NCBI GenBank assembly: GCA_029001845.1
Contig: JAREWP010000101.1
Location: 113,061 to 177,060 of the forward strand
Direction: 5' to 3'
From: Candidatus Magnetocorallium paracelense
GTDB lineage: Bacteria; Nitrospirota; Thermodesulfovibrionia; Thermodesulfovibrionales; Magnetobacteriaceae
DNA length: 64,000 bases
The notes beneath the pieces are model-generated. The model saw nothing but the letters and a program-made list of their open reading frames with translations, did no database searches and was not told the DNA's origin. Of the stretch, positions 8,178 through 16,527 are shown in pieces (position 1 is the stretch's first letter; every line of letters starts with the position of its first letter). A program made the translations under genes and the position numbers.

Positions 8178-9005
8178 TTATGTTGGATTTCTTCTGTAAT
8201 ACATTGCGAGATAACCCATCAACTGTAAAACAAGGAGCCTGCCTTCTTCAAAATAGATTTGATTTTTTTCTCTTGTCGTGCTTTGAGTTTTTTTTGCCAT
8301 TGAAGTGTTGTAAATATCCATTACATCCTTTGGTCCTCCTTTAAAAAAACCGATTTCATCTGCAATCATATGAAGTTTTTCCGAGATATCTGCTTCGGTC
8401 CTGAAAATTCTCTTTTGCATAGACAACTCCAACACCTCTTCGAAGAGGTTCACAGCTTCACTGAATGTTTCCGGAAGGCTGTCTTTAAATGATTTGATTC
8501 CTACAAATTCAGTGGTTACCGTGTTTAGCTTAGAGTCAAAGGACTGTTTATAGGATTGTAGTTCTTTCTCAAGGCTTTTAATTCGTTTACTGTTTTCGTT
8601 GTCTTTATTCACTTCTGCACGTTTTCGTTCGACAGAGTACCATAATGACCTCATTAAAATGTCTGTGTTAATGTTACTTTTTACAAGATAATCCTGCGCC
8701 CCGACTTTAACGGCCTCGATCGCTGTTTTCTCGTCAGATAATTCCGTTACAACAATAATGGGAATCTGAAGGGTTTTATTAATTAATGCTTTGAGCGTAT
8801 CGATTCCTTTGCTGTCAGGAAGATAGAGATCGAGCAACACGCCATCTATGTCGCCGACACCTATTCTGTCCATTCCCATGGAAAGACGTTTGACGCATTC
8901 TATTTCAAAAATCGGGAAATGTCCACGATACTCCTGTAGTAATTCTCTTAAGTAATAATTGAAGCTCTCATCGTCTTCGATAAGTAAAATTTTTAGAGTT
9001 TTCAT
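8178..9005 (-). CDS. Receiver protein with C-terminal KaiA/RsbU-like helical domain, cluster 1
   Basis: This 275-residue protein has a complete receiver (Asp11-Asp12, phospho-acceptor Asp59, Thr87, Lys109), a coiled linker (~120-160) and a helical C-terminal domain (~181-272). That domain has the layout of the KaiA C-terminal/RsbU N-terminal family: an opening helix, KDVMDIY where family members have a V-x-IH helix, and a last helix EGRLLVLQLMG ending in YYRR. Two paralogues at 36525 and 39461 share the pattern and also precede kaiB-kaiC. I infer a KaiA-like regulator of KaiC or KaiB that, unlike classical KaiA, has a phosphorylatable receiver. Alternatively the domain may bind a partner as RsbU does. 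Its start overlaps the stop of the GGDEF-EAL gene (ATGA), so the two are co-translated. Confidence 0.8.
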   Translation of the reverse strand: MKTLKILLIEDDESFNYYLRELLQEYRGHFPIFEIECVKRLSMGMDRIGVGDIDGVLLDLYLPDSKGIDTLKALINKTLQIPIIVVTELSDEKTAIEAVKVGAQDYLVKSNINTDILMRSLWYSVERKRAEVNKDNENSKRIKSLEKELQSYKQSFDSKLNTVTTEFVGIKSFKDSLPETFSEAVNLFEEVLELSMQKRIFRTEADISEKLHMIADEIGFFKGGPKDVMDIYNTSMAKKTQSTTREKNQIYFEEGRLLVLQLMGYLAMYYRRNPT

Positions 9006-11944
9006 GATTTTTCTTTCATTTCAGGACAAATAATCGAATACCCCTTCTCAAGAAATTGCAATGTTTCTTTGAAATGGAGGGGTCTGCTGATATAAAATCC
9101 CTGGATTGAACTGCATCCTTTGTAACAGAAGAAATCGAGCTGCTCTTTTGTCTCTACCCCTTCGGCTGTCACCTCTACGCCAAGGCTCCGGGCAATGGCA
9201 ATAATGGCATCCACAACAGCGGCTTTGTCACTGTTTGTAATGATATCACGGACCAGTAATCTGTCAATTTTGATTTTCTCTATTGGCAGTAATTTAAGAC
9301 TGCTTAAAGAAGAGTAGCCTGTACCGAAATCGTCAATAGTAAGACGAACTCCTATTTTGTGAAGTTCATTAAGCATGCTTATAGAAATGTCCATATTTTG
9401 CATTACTAATTCCTCTGTCAGTTCAAGTTCAAGGTATTCGGGGTTTAAGCCTGTTTTATCAATAACATTCGTTATGGTCTCGATTAAAAATTTTTGATTG
9501 AACTGCTTTCCCGTTATATTTACGGCAACAGGTAAACAATGAAATCCGGCTGTTTGCCACAACTTGTTTTGTTCGCAGGCAGTGTTGAGCGCCCATTCGC
9601 CTATGGGGACAATGATTTCGGACTCTTTTATTGTATGTATGAAGTTGTCGGCTTCGATAACACCCCTTTCAGGGTGCATCCATCTGAGTAAAGCTTCTGT
9701 CCCTGTAATCTCTCCTGTGAGTATATTAACCTGAGGCTGATAGTATAAAAGTAGTTCATTGCACTGTATGGCATGTCGGAGTTCCTTCTCTATCCTGTGT
9801 TTTTCTATAGTCATATAATTTAAGTCAGTTGTAAAATATCGATATTTATTCCTCCCGCTCCTCTTTGCCGAATACATGGCTGTGTCTGCATTGGTTAGCA
9901 GAATTTCGGCCTCTTCACCATTAACGGGATACATACTTATACCTATACTTGCACCGATGGAACATTCCAGTCCGTCAAGAAAAAAAATCGATGACATCGC
10001 TTTTATGATTTTATTGGCAATGCTTCCCGCATCGTTAGGTTTTTTGATTTTAGAGAGTATAATGGCGAATTCATCTCCTCCCATTCTTGCTACTGTATCC
10101 ATTTTTCTTACGCAATTGACAAGCCTTGAAGATGCCTCTTTAAGCAGTTTATCTCCAATACTGTGACCATAGGTATCGTTTATAAACTTGAATCTGTCCA
10201 GGTCAACAAAAAGAAGTGCAAGCTTTCTATTGTTTCTGCTTGCCTCTTTTATGGATTGCTTCAGGCGATCAAAAAACAAAACTCTGTTAGGGAGATCTGT
10301 CAGCGCGTCAAAATTTGCCATATATTCTAACCGTTGCCTTGCAAGCTTTCTCTCCGTTACATCCATATAAACATTGAAATGCTGTGTATCTCCCTTGTCG
10401 TTCTTCTGAGATATGGAACTGACGGAAGCCCAAAATATGTTTCCGTCTTTACGCTTGAGCCGTACATCGTAATTATGAACAGGCCCGTTGTTTGCCAAAC
10501 TAAGATACTTATCAAAATCTCCTGAGTCATAGAAGTTTGAAAACAGAGGGTATTGCAGAAACTCTTCCTTTGAATCAAAGCCGAACATATCTATCATCGA
10601 TGGATTAACATCGATAAAAAAGCCTTGTCTCCCCGGCGTACTCAGAGATATGCCTACAGGCAGGAGCTCTATCATATCGCGATATCTCTTTTCAGAGACC
10701 TTTAAAGCCTCTTCCATTCTCTTCTGGTCGGTGATATCTTTTGAAATATGGACGTATTTATCAATTTCATTCATCTCGTTTCTGATCGGATAAACCGTGA
10801 CTTCAACAAACTGTTTATGCAATTCTCTGTTAAAATGTGTGTGAAAAACGGTTGTCGGTTTGCCCGTCGATAACAATTCATGAACAGGGCAGGGGTCATT
10901 CGGCGGCTTACAGGGTGTGTCTCGAAGGTGCGTTACGTTATGGCAACAATGACCGATAATGTCGTTCGGTTCAATACCGGTCAACTCCAGCGCCGCCTTA
11001 TTGGCCCACAGGATTTTAAGGTCCTTATCAAGGAGAAGAATATGCTCTGAAATTCCGTGGGTCAGATCCTCGAGCATTTGTGACGTTTCTCTCAGTCGGT
11101 TCTCCATGTGTTTTCGTTCGGTTATATCTCTTAATAAAGCAAGGCAGGCATCTGTACCGTTCCATTCTATTTTCCCGGTCTTCATTTCCGAATAAATGAC
11201 ATGTTCGTTTTTTTGGAGAATATTGATTTCTGTTGTTCCTTCCATTGGTATGGGATACCCGAAATGCTTGTTTTGCATATCTTCAAAAGTGCGCTGAAGA
11301 AGAGTCTCCGCTGTTTGGTTCATGAATTTAACAATTCCATAGGTATCGATCACAACAACACCGTCTGTACTCTTTTCTACAATATTGTGGAAATTATCCT
11401 TGCTTTCTTCCAACTCCTGTTTATATTGGTTGCATAAAGAGTTTTCTCTCTTTAAATCCTTTAAAGCCCTTTCCAGTTGCATTGTTCTTTCCTTTACCGT
11501 ATTCTCCAGATTATTTGCACATGTTTTTAAGTCGGATTTCGCCAGGTTGGTTAAAAAAAGGTTTTTTACCAACCCTTTCAGTTCATAGAGATTAAAAGGT
11601 TTCCTTAGAAAAGAACTCACTCCCAGTTCGAAGCATCTTTCCATATCTTCATCATTACCATGGCCGGTTAAAACAATTACAGAGTATAATTCGGCGGGAG
11701 AGATATCTATCCTCTCCAAAAACTCGAAACCGTCCATCACCGGCATTCTCAAGTCCAGCAGTACGAGAGCGGGATGTGTTTCATAGAAAATTTGTAAGCC
11801 TTTCTTTCCGTCTTCAGCGGATAAAACACGATACCCTTCCTTTGACAGATGTCTTGCAATTTCATCGGACACAATCTGTTCGTCTTCAATAATTAAAATG
11901 TCGAAATTTTTGTTTATCTGTTGATCCGTCAGCGCCTCGGACAT
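9002..11944 (-). CDS. Receiver-PAS(x3)-GGDEF-EAL c-di-GMP enzyme coupled to Kai cluster 1
   Basis: The 980-residue cytoplasmic protein has a receiver (Asp64, Lys115), coiled coil (~140-180), three PAS regions (~185-280, ~295-415, ~420-535), GGDEF (~540-705) and EAL (~720-965). The GGDEF signature is intact (ARMGGDEFAII) and so is EAL (TEALLRW) with its ELTEELV, DDFGTGYSSL and EGVET motifs, so both synthesis and breakdown of cyclic di-GMP are possible. The second PAS holds a Cys cluster (CCHN, TPCK, DPCPVH) that could bind a metal or respond to redox. Its stop overlaps the start of the KaiA/RsbU-like gene by 4 bases. Association of kaiBC with a GGDEF-EAL gene is known in Legionella. Confidence 0.93.
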   Translation of the reverse strand: MSEALTDQQINKNFDILIIEDEQIVSDEIARHLSKEGYRVLSAEDGKKGLQIFYETHPALVLLDLRMPVMDGFEFLERIDISPAELYSVIVLTGHGNDEDMERCFELGVSSFLRKPFNLYELKGLVKNLFLTNLAKSDLKTCANNLENTVKERTMQLERALKDLKRENSLCNQYKQELEESKDNFHNIVEKSTDGVVVIDTYGIVKFMNQTAETLLQRTFEDMQNKHFGYPIPMEGTTEINILQKNEHVIYSEMKTGKIEWNGTDACLALLRDITERKHMENRLRETSQMLEDLTHGISEHILLLDKDLKILWANKAALELTGIEPNDIIGHCCHNVTHLRDTPCKPPNDPCPVHELLSTGKPTTVFHTHFNRELHKQFVEVTVYPIRNEMNEIDKYVHISKDITDQKRMEEALKVSEKRYRDMIELLPVGISLSTPGRQGFFIDVNPSMIDMFGFDSKEEFLQYPLFSNFYDSGDFDKYLSLANNGPVHNYDVRLKRKDGNIFWASVSSISQKNDKGDTQHFNVYMDVTERKLARQRLEYMANFDALTDLPNRVLFFDRLKQSIKEASRNNRKLALLFVDLDRFKFINDTYGHSIGDKLLKEASSRLVNCVRKMDTVARMGGDEFAIILSKIKKPNDAGSIANKIIKAMSSIFFLDGLECSIGASIGISMYPVNGEEAEILLTNADTAMYSAKRSGRNKYRYFTTDLNYMTIEKHRIEKELRHAIQCNELLLYYQPQVNILTGEITGTEALLRWMHPERGVIEADNFIHTIKESEIIVPIGEWALNTACEQNKLWQTAGFHCLPVAVNITGKQFNQKFLIETITNVIDKTGLNPEYLELELTEELVMQNMDISISMLNELHKIGVRLTIDDFGTGYSSLSSLKLLPIEKIKIDRLLVRDIITNSDKAAVVDAIIAIARSLGVEVTAEGVETKEQLDFFCYKGCSSIQGFYISRPLHFKETLQFLEKGYSIICPEMKEKS

Positions 11945-11968
11945 TTTTTTCTCCTTGTTATAATTATT

Positions 11969-12124
11969 CTAAAAACGGCAGTCAGCTGTCAGCGATCAGC
12001 TTTCAGCTAAATAAATTCCTGATATTACACTTAAAATATGCATCATCATACGGGTGAGTTATAATTAAGCTGTTGTAATTAAAATCCTGACAGATGATGG
12101 TTGACTGATAAATGTTTTTTTTAG
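11969..12124. repeat. Miniature inverted-repeat element R2 (copy A)
   Basis: The ends CTAAAAACGGCAGTCAGC and GACTGATAAATG then TTTTTAG are imperfect inverted repeats made of degenerate 7-base units (AGCTGTC, AGCGATC, AGCTTTC). The interior contains a CATACGGGTGAG core like the core of other copies. Other R2 copies or pieces lie at 15058, 21818, 24214, 25509, 44019, 48003 and 60420. Confidence 0.75.
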
Positions 12125-12131
12125 GATCATT

Positions 12132-12245
12132 GCTCACAGGGGCCTGTGGTCTGTATAAAGAGATTTGGTTTCATTACTCTATACTCGAGCTTTAAAAAAC
12201 CGTTTCTTTAACCGGCCTCTGATCTCGGAATACTGTGAACAGTTT
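12132..12245. repeat. Pair of R4 repeat units at the 3' end of a gene
   Basis: The segment contains two facing R4 units. One at 12206-12245 (CTGTGAACAG and GGCCTCTGATC) overlaps the end of the following minus-strand gene and supplies its last codons and stop. The other at 12132-12165 (GGTCTGTATAAAGAGATTTG) is its distal half. Related units end at the stop codons near 15193, 29202 and 40483, and one follows motB at 53281. Confidence 0.6.
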
Positions 12246-14769
12246 CAAATTTTACTTTGTTTTGCAAAAATCTCATTATCTCCTCAGATGGCGTTGGTTT
12301 GCCAAAATAGTACCCCTGGATTTCATTACACCCCGATTGATTAAGGAAATCCAGTTGTTCCTTTGTTTCGACTCCTTCTGCAATCACTCCGAGTCTCAGG
12401 GTATTCGCCATGGCGATGATTGTTTTTACAATGGCTGCGTCATCGGCGTCTGTCGTGATATCCGTAACAAATGATCTGTCTATTTTAAGCCTTGTTATTG
12501 GAAGCTTTTTCAGATAGCGAAGCGAGGAATAGCCTGTTCCGAAATCGTCCAAAGAGAGAGCTATACCCATTTCTTTTAATTTTGTTAGTTTTGAGATTGT
12601 AGAATCGATGTCATGGAGGACAATATCCTCTGTCAACTCCAGTTCCAGATGCTCAGGCGCCAGTCTTGATTTTTCAAGAGCATCGGTTACTGTGTCTACA
12701 AAGTCTCGCTGTTTTAAAAAGTCGCCTGAAAGGTTGACAGCGACTGTCATATTTGGAAAACCCGAGTCCTGCCACTCTCTGTTTTGAGTACAGGCGCTGT
12801 AAAGCACCCATCTGTCAATAGATGCAAGCAACCCTGTCTCCTGTGCAATGGGAATAAAATGTATAGGAGAGAGGATGCCTCTAAGAGGATGTCGCCATCT
12901 GACTAATGCCTCCACTCCGGTGAGTTCGTTTTTCATTGTATTCATCTGTGGCTGATAATGTAAGATAAGTTCCTTTCTCTCAACGGCTCTTCGCAGATCG
13001 TTTTCCAGTCTGAGTCGTTCCGAGACCTCTTCATTCATGTCCGGTCTGTAAAACTGATAGTGGTTTTTACTCTCTTTTTTTGAAATATTCATTGCCCTGT
13101 CCGCATTTGCAAGCAGTGTTTCCGGTGTCTCGCCATTAGAGGAATAAACAGCAATGCCTACGCTGACCCCTATGGAGCATTCCAAACCTTTTAGCCGCAC
13201 CGGGCTGTTAATTGCCGTAATAATCTTTTTTGCAACCAATATGGTATCGTGTTCTTTGGAGATTTTTGTCAGTATTACAGCAAACTCGTCGCCTCCCATA
13301 CGGGCGATGGTATCTGCTTTGCGTACGCACTCCTTGAGCCTTCCGGCAATCTCCTTAAGAAGTTTGTCTCCAGCGTCATATCCAAGGGAGTCGTTTATCG
13401 GTTTAAAGCGATCGAGTCCCAGGCTGAGCAGTGCAAGTTTTTGATGATTTCTTTTGTTTTGTTCCATATTCTGAGAGAGACGGTCAAAAAAGAGAGTACG
13501 GTTTGGAAGCCCTGTGAGAATATCGTGATGGGAAAGACGAAGGGCCTCTCTTTCTGCGATCACGCGATCTGTAACGTTTAAAGCATATGCCCGAACATTG
13601 TTATTCGTCTGGTTTGGATGAAGCTGCCAGATTAAATACTCCTCTCCGACTGCAAAAGGAAGCGTATCTGCAGGAGTATTATTTTCACGGCAGGTTTTTA
13701 CGGTTTCCTTAAAACCATCGGGAAGAATTGTATCGATGTCATTCATCGTCGGATTGTATCTTTTCAGGCATGTTTCTGCAGCACGATTCAAATGAAGTAT
13801 ATTGCCGTCCTTATCTACATCTAAAATCGGATAGGGCGTGTCATCAGGGAAAGTCCTGTCTCCTGTAAAGCCATTCGTGGTTTTCTTGCTTGTAATGATT
13901 TGAGAAAGAATGCCGGCCACGGAAAAAAGAAATCTCTCTTCTCTAATATCTCTTTTATGTCTCTCTTTGACATATAGATTAATAACCCCGAGAATCTCTT
14001 TTTCTGCTGACAGAATGGGAACACAGTAATGTCCGTGAGGAGTAATTCCGGGATATCTGTTTTCGTGACGATCGTCAATTGAATCTACAAATACCAATTC
14101 ACCCTTTGATGCGGCTAAACCGCAAATGCACTTGCCAAAAGGTACTTTCTCGCACATGGGTTTTATTTCATCGGGAAGGCCATGTTGCGCCTTCATAACC
14201 AGAATATCGCTCTTTTCTTCCACGACAAAAACAGATCCCTTTGACTCGATTGTTAACCATGGTATTGAAAACAATACGTCCAGTATTTGTCTGAACTGCT
14301 CGTCTAAAGGTACGTCTTCCATGGATATTTGCAGGATTGTGTTTGTAACTCCCTGAAGGTAGGAGTTTTCTCCCAACAGAATCGCATGTCTTATCAGACC
14401 TTTTAATTCATAGGCATTAAAAGGTTTCTTTAAAAAAGTGCTTATCCCCAATCTGAAGCACCTCTCCATATCCTCTTCATTGCCATGACCGGTAAGGACG
14501 ATAACCGAGCAAAGGGCTGTAGAGGAGAGTTGTAATTTTTCAAGGAATTCAAAGCCGTCCATAACAGGCATTCTCAGATCAAGGATAATGACGACAGGAC
14601 GGTGTTCATAATATTTTTCTAATCCGATTTTTCCGTTTTCTGCAAAAATTAGCTCATAACTCTCCTTTTTCAGAGAAATTTTTATGGCGCCTCTGACAGC
14701 TTCTTCGTCGTCTATAACAAGTATTTTGTATAATTGACGGTTGATGATTGTAGATTTATGATTTTTCAT
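12208..14769 (-). CDS. Receiver-GAF-PAS-GGDEF-EAL c-di-GMP enzyme
   Basis: The 853-residue protein has a receiver (Asp64), a GAF domain (~150-300) with a KCICG cysteine pair and HGHYCVP, a PAS-like region (~305-400), GGDEF (~405-570, signature ARMGGDEFAVI) and EAL (~585-840, VEALVRWRHP, ELTEDIV, DDFGTGYSSL). Both catalytic signatures are intact. It is cytoplasmic and should tune cyclic di-GMP according to phosphorylation of the receiver and a GAF-sensed signal. The receiver closely resembles that of the 9002-11944 protein, so one is probably a duplicate of the other. The final residues (HSIPRSEAG) are encoded by a copy of repeat R4, so the repeat has replaced the original end of the gene. Confidence 0.92.
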   Translation of the reverse strand: MKNHKSTIINRQLYKILVIDDEEAVRGAIKISLKKESYELIFAENGKIGLEKYYEHRPVVIILDLRMPVMDGFEFLEKLQLSSTALCSVIVLTGHGNEEDMERCFRLGISTFLKKPFNAYELKGLIRHAILLGENSYLQGVTNTILQISMEDVPLDEQFRQILDVLFSIPWLTIESKGSVFVVEEKSDILVMKAQHGLPDEIKPMCEKVPFGKCICGLAASKGELVFVDSIDDRHENRYPGITPHGHYCVPILSAEKEILGVINLYVKERHKRDIREERFLFSVAGILSQIITSKKTTNGFTGDRTFPDDTPYPILDVDKDGNILHLNRAAETCLKRYNPTMNDIDTILPDGFKETVKTCRENNTPADTLPFAVGEEYLIWQLHPNQTNNNVRAYALNVTDRVIAEREALRLSHHDILTGLPNRTLFFDRLSQNMEQNKRNHQKLALLSLGLDRFKPINDSLGYDAGDKLLKEIAGRLKECVRKADTIARMGGDEFAVILTKISKEHDTILVAKKIITAINSPVRLKGLECSIGVSVGIAVYSSNGETPETLLANADRAMNISKKESKNHYQFYRPDMNEEVSERLRLENDLRRAVERKELILHYQPQMNTMKNELTGVEALVRWRHPLRGILSPIHFIPIAQETGLLASIDRWVLYSACTQNREWQDSGFPNMTVAVNLSGDFLKQRDFVDTVTDALEKSRLAPEHLELELTEDIVLHDIDSTISKLTKLKEMGIALSLDDFGTGYSSLRYLKKLPITRLKIDRSFVTDITTDADDAAIVKTIIAMANTLRLGVIAEGVETKEQLDFLNQSGCNEIQGYYFGKPTPSEEIMRFLQNKVKFETVHSIPRSEAG

Positions 14770-15057
14770 GATAAATTTATGGTAAAGTCATAATTTTTGT
14801 TGACTTCAGGAAGCAAGGAGAATGATTCGGGTAATCTCCGCTGCATCATGTCTATTGTATGATAAATTTAGCGCACTATATTATTTACTATAAAAAGAAA
14901 ATAAAGATAGTAAATTGTAATTTATCGATCTGGCATCGAGGTTAATAATAATTAACCTATGGCCATATGTCAGGAAGGAAATAAGGCGTAAACCAGGGAT
15001 TTACGGTTAAACAGACGCTCTCAATTGACAGAATAATAGTAATGTGATACCATTAAT
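14770..15057. other. Intergenic region without a recognisable gene
   Basis: This AT-rich stretch upstream of the GGDEF-EAL gene contains short inverted runs but no open frame with codon character. A promoter for the 12208-14769 gene should lie here; I cannot place it with confidence. Confidence 0.5.
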
Positions 15058-15098
15058 CTAAAAACAGCTGTCAGCTGACAGCTGACAGCTGTTTTTAG
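15058..15098. repeat. Perfect 41-base palindrome, minimal R2 element
   Basis: The two arms of 20 bases, CTAAAAACAGCTGTCAGCTG and its exact reverse complement, surround a single A. It consists only of the R2 ends with no interior. It could form a cruciform or a transcript hairpin. Confidence 0.9.
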
Positions 15099-15136
15099 TT
15101 ATTATTACTCATAAATGCGGTTATTTTGATTTGAGA

Positions 15137-15191
15137 AAGGCTCTGTTATATAAAACCGGCCTCCGATCTCCGCCCCCTGTGAACTATTACA
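15137..15191. repeat. R4 repeat unit at the 3' end of a gene
   Basis: The unit contains CGGCCTCCGATC and CTGTGAACTATTAC and ends one base from the stop codon of the minus-strand gene at 15193. Read on the minus strand it begins immediately after that stop. Confidence 0.55.
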
Positions 15192-15192
15192 A

Positions 15193-16143
15193 TTATTCCA
15201 ACTTGCGTAACGTTTCCAGTTGCTCAGGGTTAAGTATATCATCGGCAATGGTATAAATTACGTCTCGTTTTAATCCATGTTCGCCCAAAGCCACTTCCAA
15301 AATCTCGTGTAGGAATGCTCTCCCTCGTTTTGTATAATTACTATGAGATTTATTCAGAAAGGTAATGGTTTTTTGATATCTGCCGGCAGCCAGTCGTGAC
15401 ATGTTGCTCTGATTATCCGCTGCCGTCGGATTGTCCTGTTGAGCATCCGGCAGGGGAGTTAATCGGCTGGATATAACAAAGTGCATATCAAAGGGCGTTT
15501 TATGTAAAACCAGATTGAACCTTTCCCGGTATTGTTTGGAGATATGTTTAATTAAGGCAAGATGCTCGTCTGCTTCCAGATCGATTAGAATTTCTTTTGC
15601 TTCATTTATTTTTGTATTGCGCCGACTGGCGCCTTCCAGATAAAGGTCTACGCATTTGCTGCAAGGGGTGTTATTCATCCAGGCCTGAAATAGTTCGATA
15701 AAAAGGTTTTCCTGCTCGTTTTTAAAGCTAATCGTCCTTTCTACAATACTATCCAGTTCCCTATCCAAACCTAAGTCTATCGCAGTCTTAAAAAATAGCC
15801 CTAAACTGTCTTTCCCTGTTTTAGTGTTTAAAAAAAATTTAATCGTATTATAAAAATTTTTCTGGTAATCTTGTGCAAGTTCTGCAAGATAAAAAATAAA
15901 TGACTGCTGCCACTGGAGGTTGGATAAAGCGGATACAGCCTCTATATTTAGTTTAGATAGTCTGCTTATATCGGCAATATTTTTTTTGGCGATACTAACA
16001 GCCATGTGTAACAAATCTTCCATATTTGGAAGTTGTCTGAAAGGCTCAATTACCGGATTATCAGTTTTCATTTTAGAGTCAGTTTTTGTTTTTTTTTGCT
16101 GTTCATTTGGAAGCAGGATATGACAATATCTTAAAAAAAGCAT
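15193..16143 (-). CDS. Hypothetical helical protein
   Basis: I do not recognise this 316-residue protein. It is almost entirely predicted helical, has no signal peptide or membrane segment, and contains a single pair of close cysteines (PCSKC, ~160-164). The region ~55-110 (NIADISRLSKLNIEAVSAL onward) has the spacing of phasin-like helices, which suggests binding to a granule or a large partner, but this is weak. A low-complexity acidic/Gln segment at ~230-245 separates a C-terminal helical part. The start is uncertain: the ATG at 16143 and the one at 16071 both lack a Shine-Dalgarno sequence. It stands alone between repeats. Confidence 0.6.
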   Translation of the reverse strand: MLFLRYCHILLPNEQQKKTKTDSKMKTDNPVIEPFRQLPNMEDLLHMAVSIAKKNIADISRLSKLNIEAVSALSNLQWQQSFIFYLAELAQDYQKNFYNTIKFFLNTKTGKDSLGLFFKTAIDLGLDRELDSIVERTISFKNEQENLFIELFQAWMNNTPCSKCVDLYLEGASRRNTKINEAKEILIDLEADEHLALIKHISKQYRERFNLVLHKTPFDMHFVISSRLTPLPDAQQDNPTAADNQSNMSRLAAGRYQKTITFLNKSHSNYTKRGRAFLHEILEVALGEHGLKRDVIYTIADDILNPEQLETLRKLE

Positions 16144-16165
16144 TTAGCAATCATCTGTCAGCAGT

Positions 16166-16261
16166 CCTCTCCCCTCAAGGGGAGAGGAGACTTGAAGGGA
16201 ATTTCTTCGAAATTCCAAGACGATAAATCAAACCATGTTTGGAACAGGCTTGCCGGGTTAG
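16166..16261. repeat. Dispersed repeat R1 (copy 2)
   Basis: A hairpin on CCTCTCCCCTCAAGGGGAGA is followed by GAATTTCTTCGAAATTC (itself a palindrome) and a tail TTGCCGGGTTAG shared with the copy at 24290. It is the only recognisable content of the 16144-16474 intergenic region. Confidence 0.75.
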
Positions 16262-16474
16262 ATTAATAAGCACTGTAACTCTATAGTTATTCTATCATAA
16301 ATTTTAAAAGGAACCAATTGCCTAAAAAATAAATTCTTGGTAAAAAGTTGTTATTCCATAGAAAATTGGATTCAGGTAGTGAGGGAGGGAAGGGGAGGTT
16401 CGGCGCTATTTCATAACTTTATGGTAATCAAGGGGGGTAGAAGTCTTTGTCCGGTAAAATACAAAATGTCAGCG

Positions 16475-16507
16475 AAAAAAAAGGGGCACTGAAAAAGTGC
16501 CCCTTTT
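16475..16507 (-). terminator. Intrinsic terminator of the PPDK gene
   Basis: On the minus strand a GGGGCAC/GTGCCCC stem flanked by A/T pairs and closed by a 7-base loop is followed by a run of eight T residues. It lies 20 bases beyond the PPDK stop codon. Confidence 0.85.
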
Positions 16508-16527
16508 GGTTCTGTTTTGAATTATAT

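Noticed and set aside
11969..12124. Heptad repeats as a possible CRISPR array
   Set aside because: The 7-base units are contiguous, degenerate and have no spacers, and no cas genes are present.
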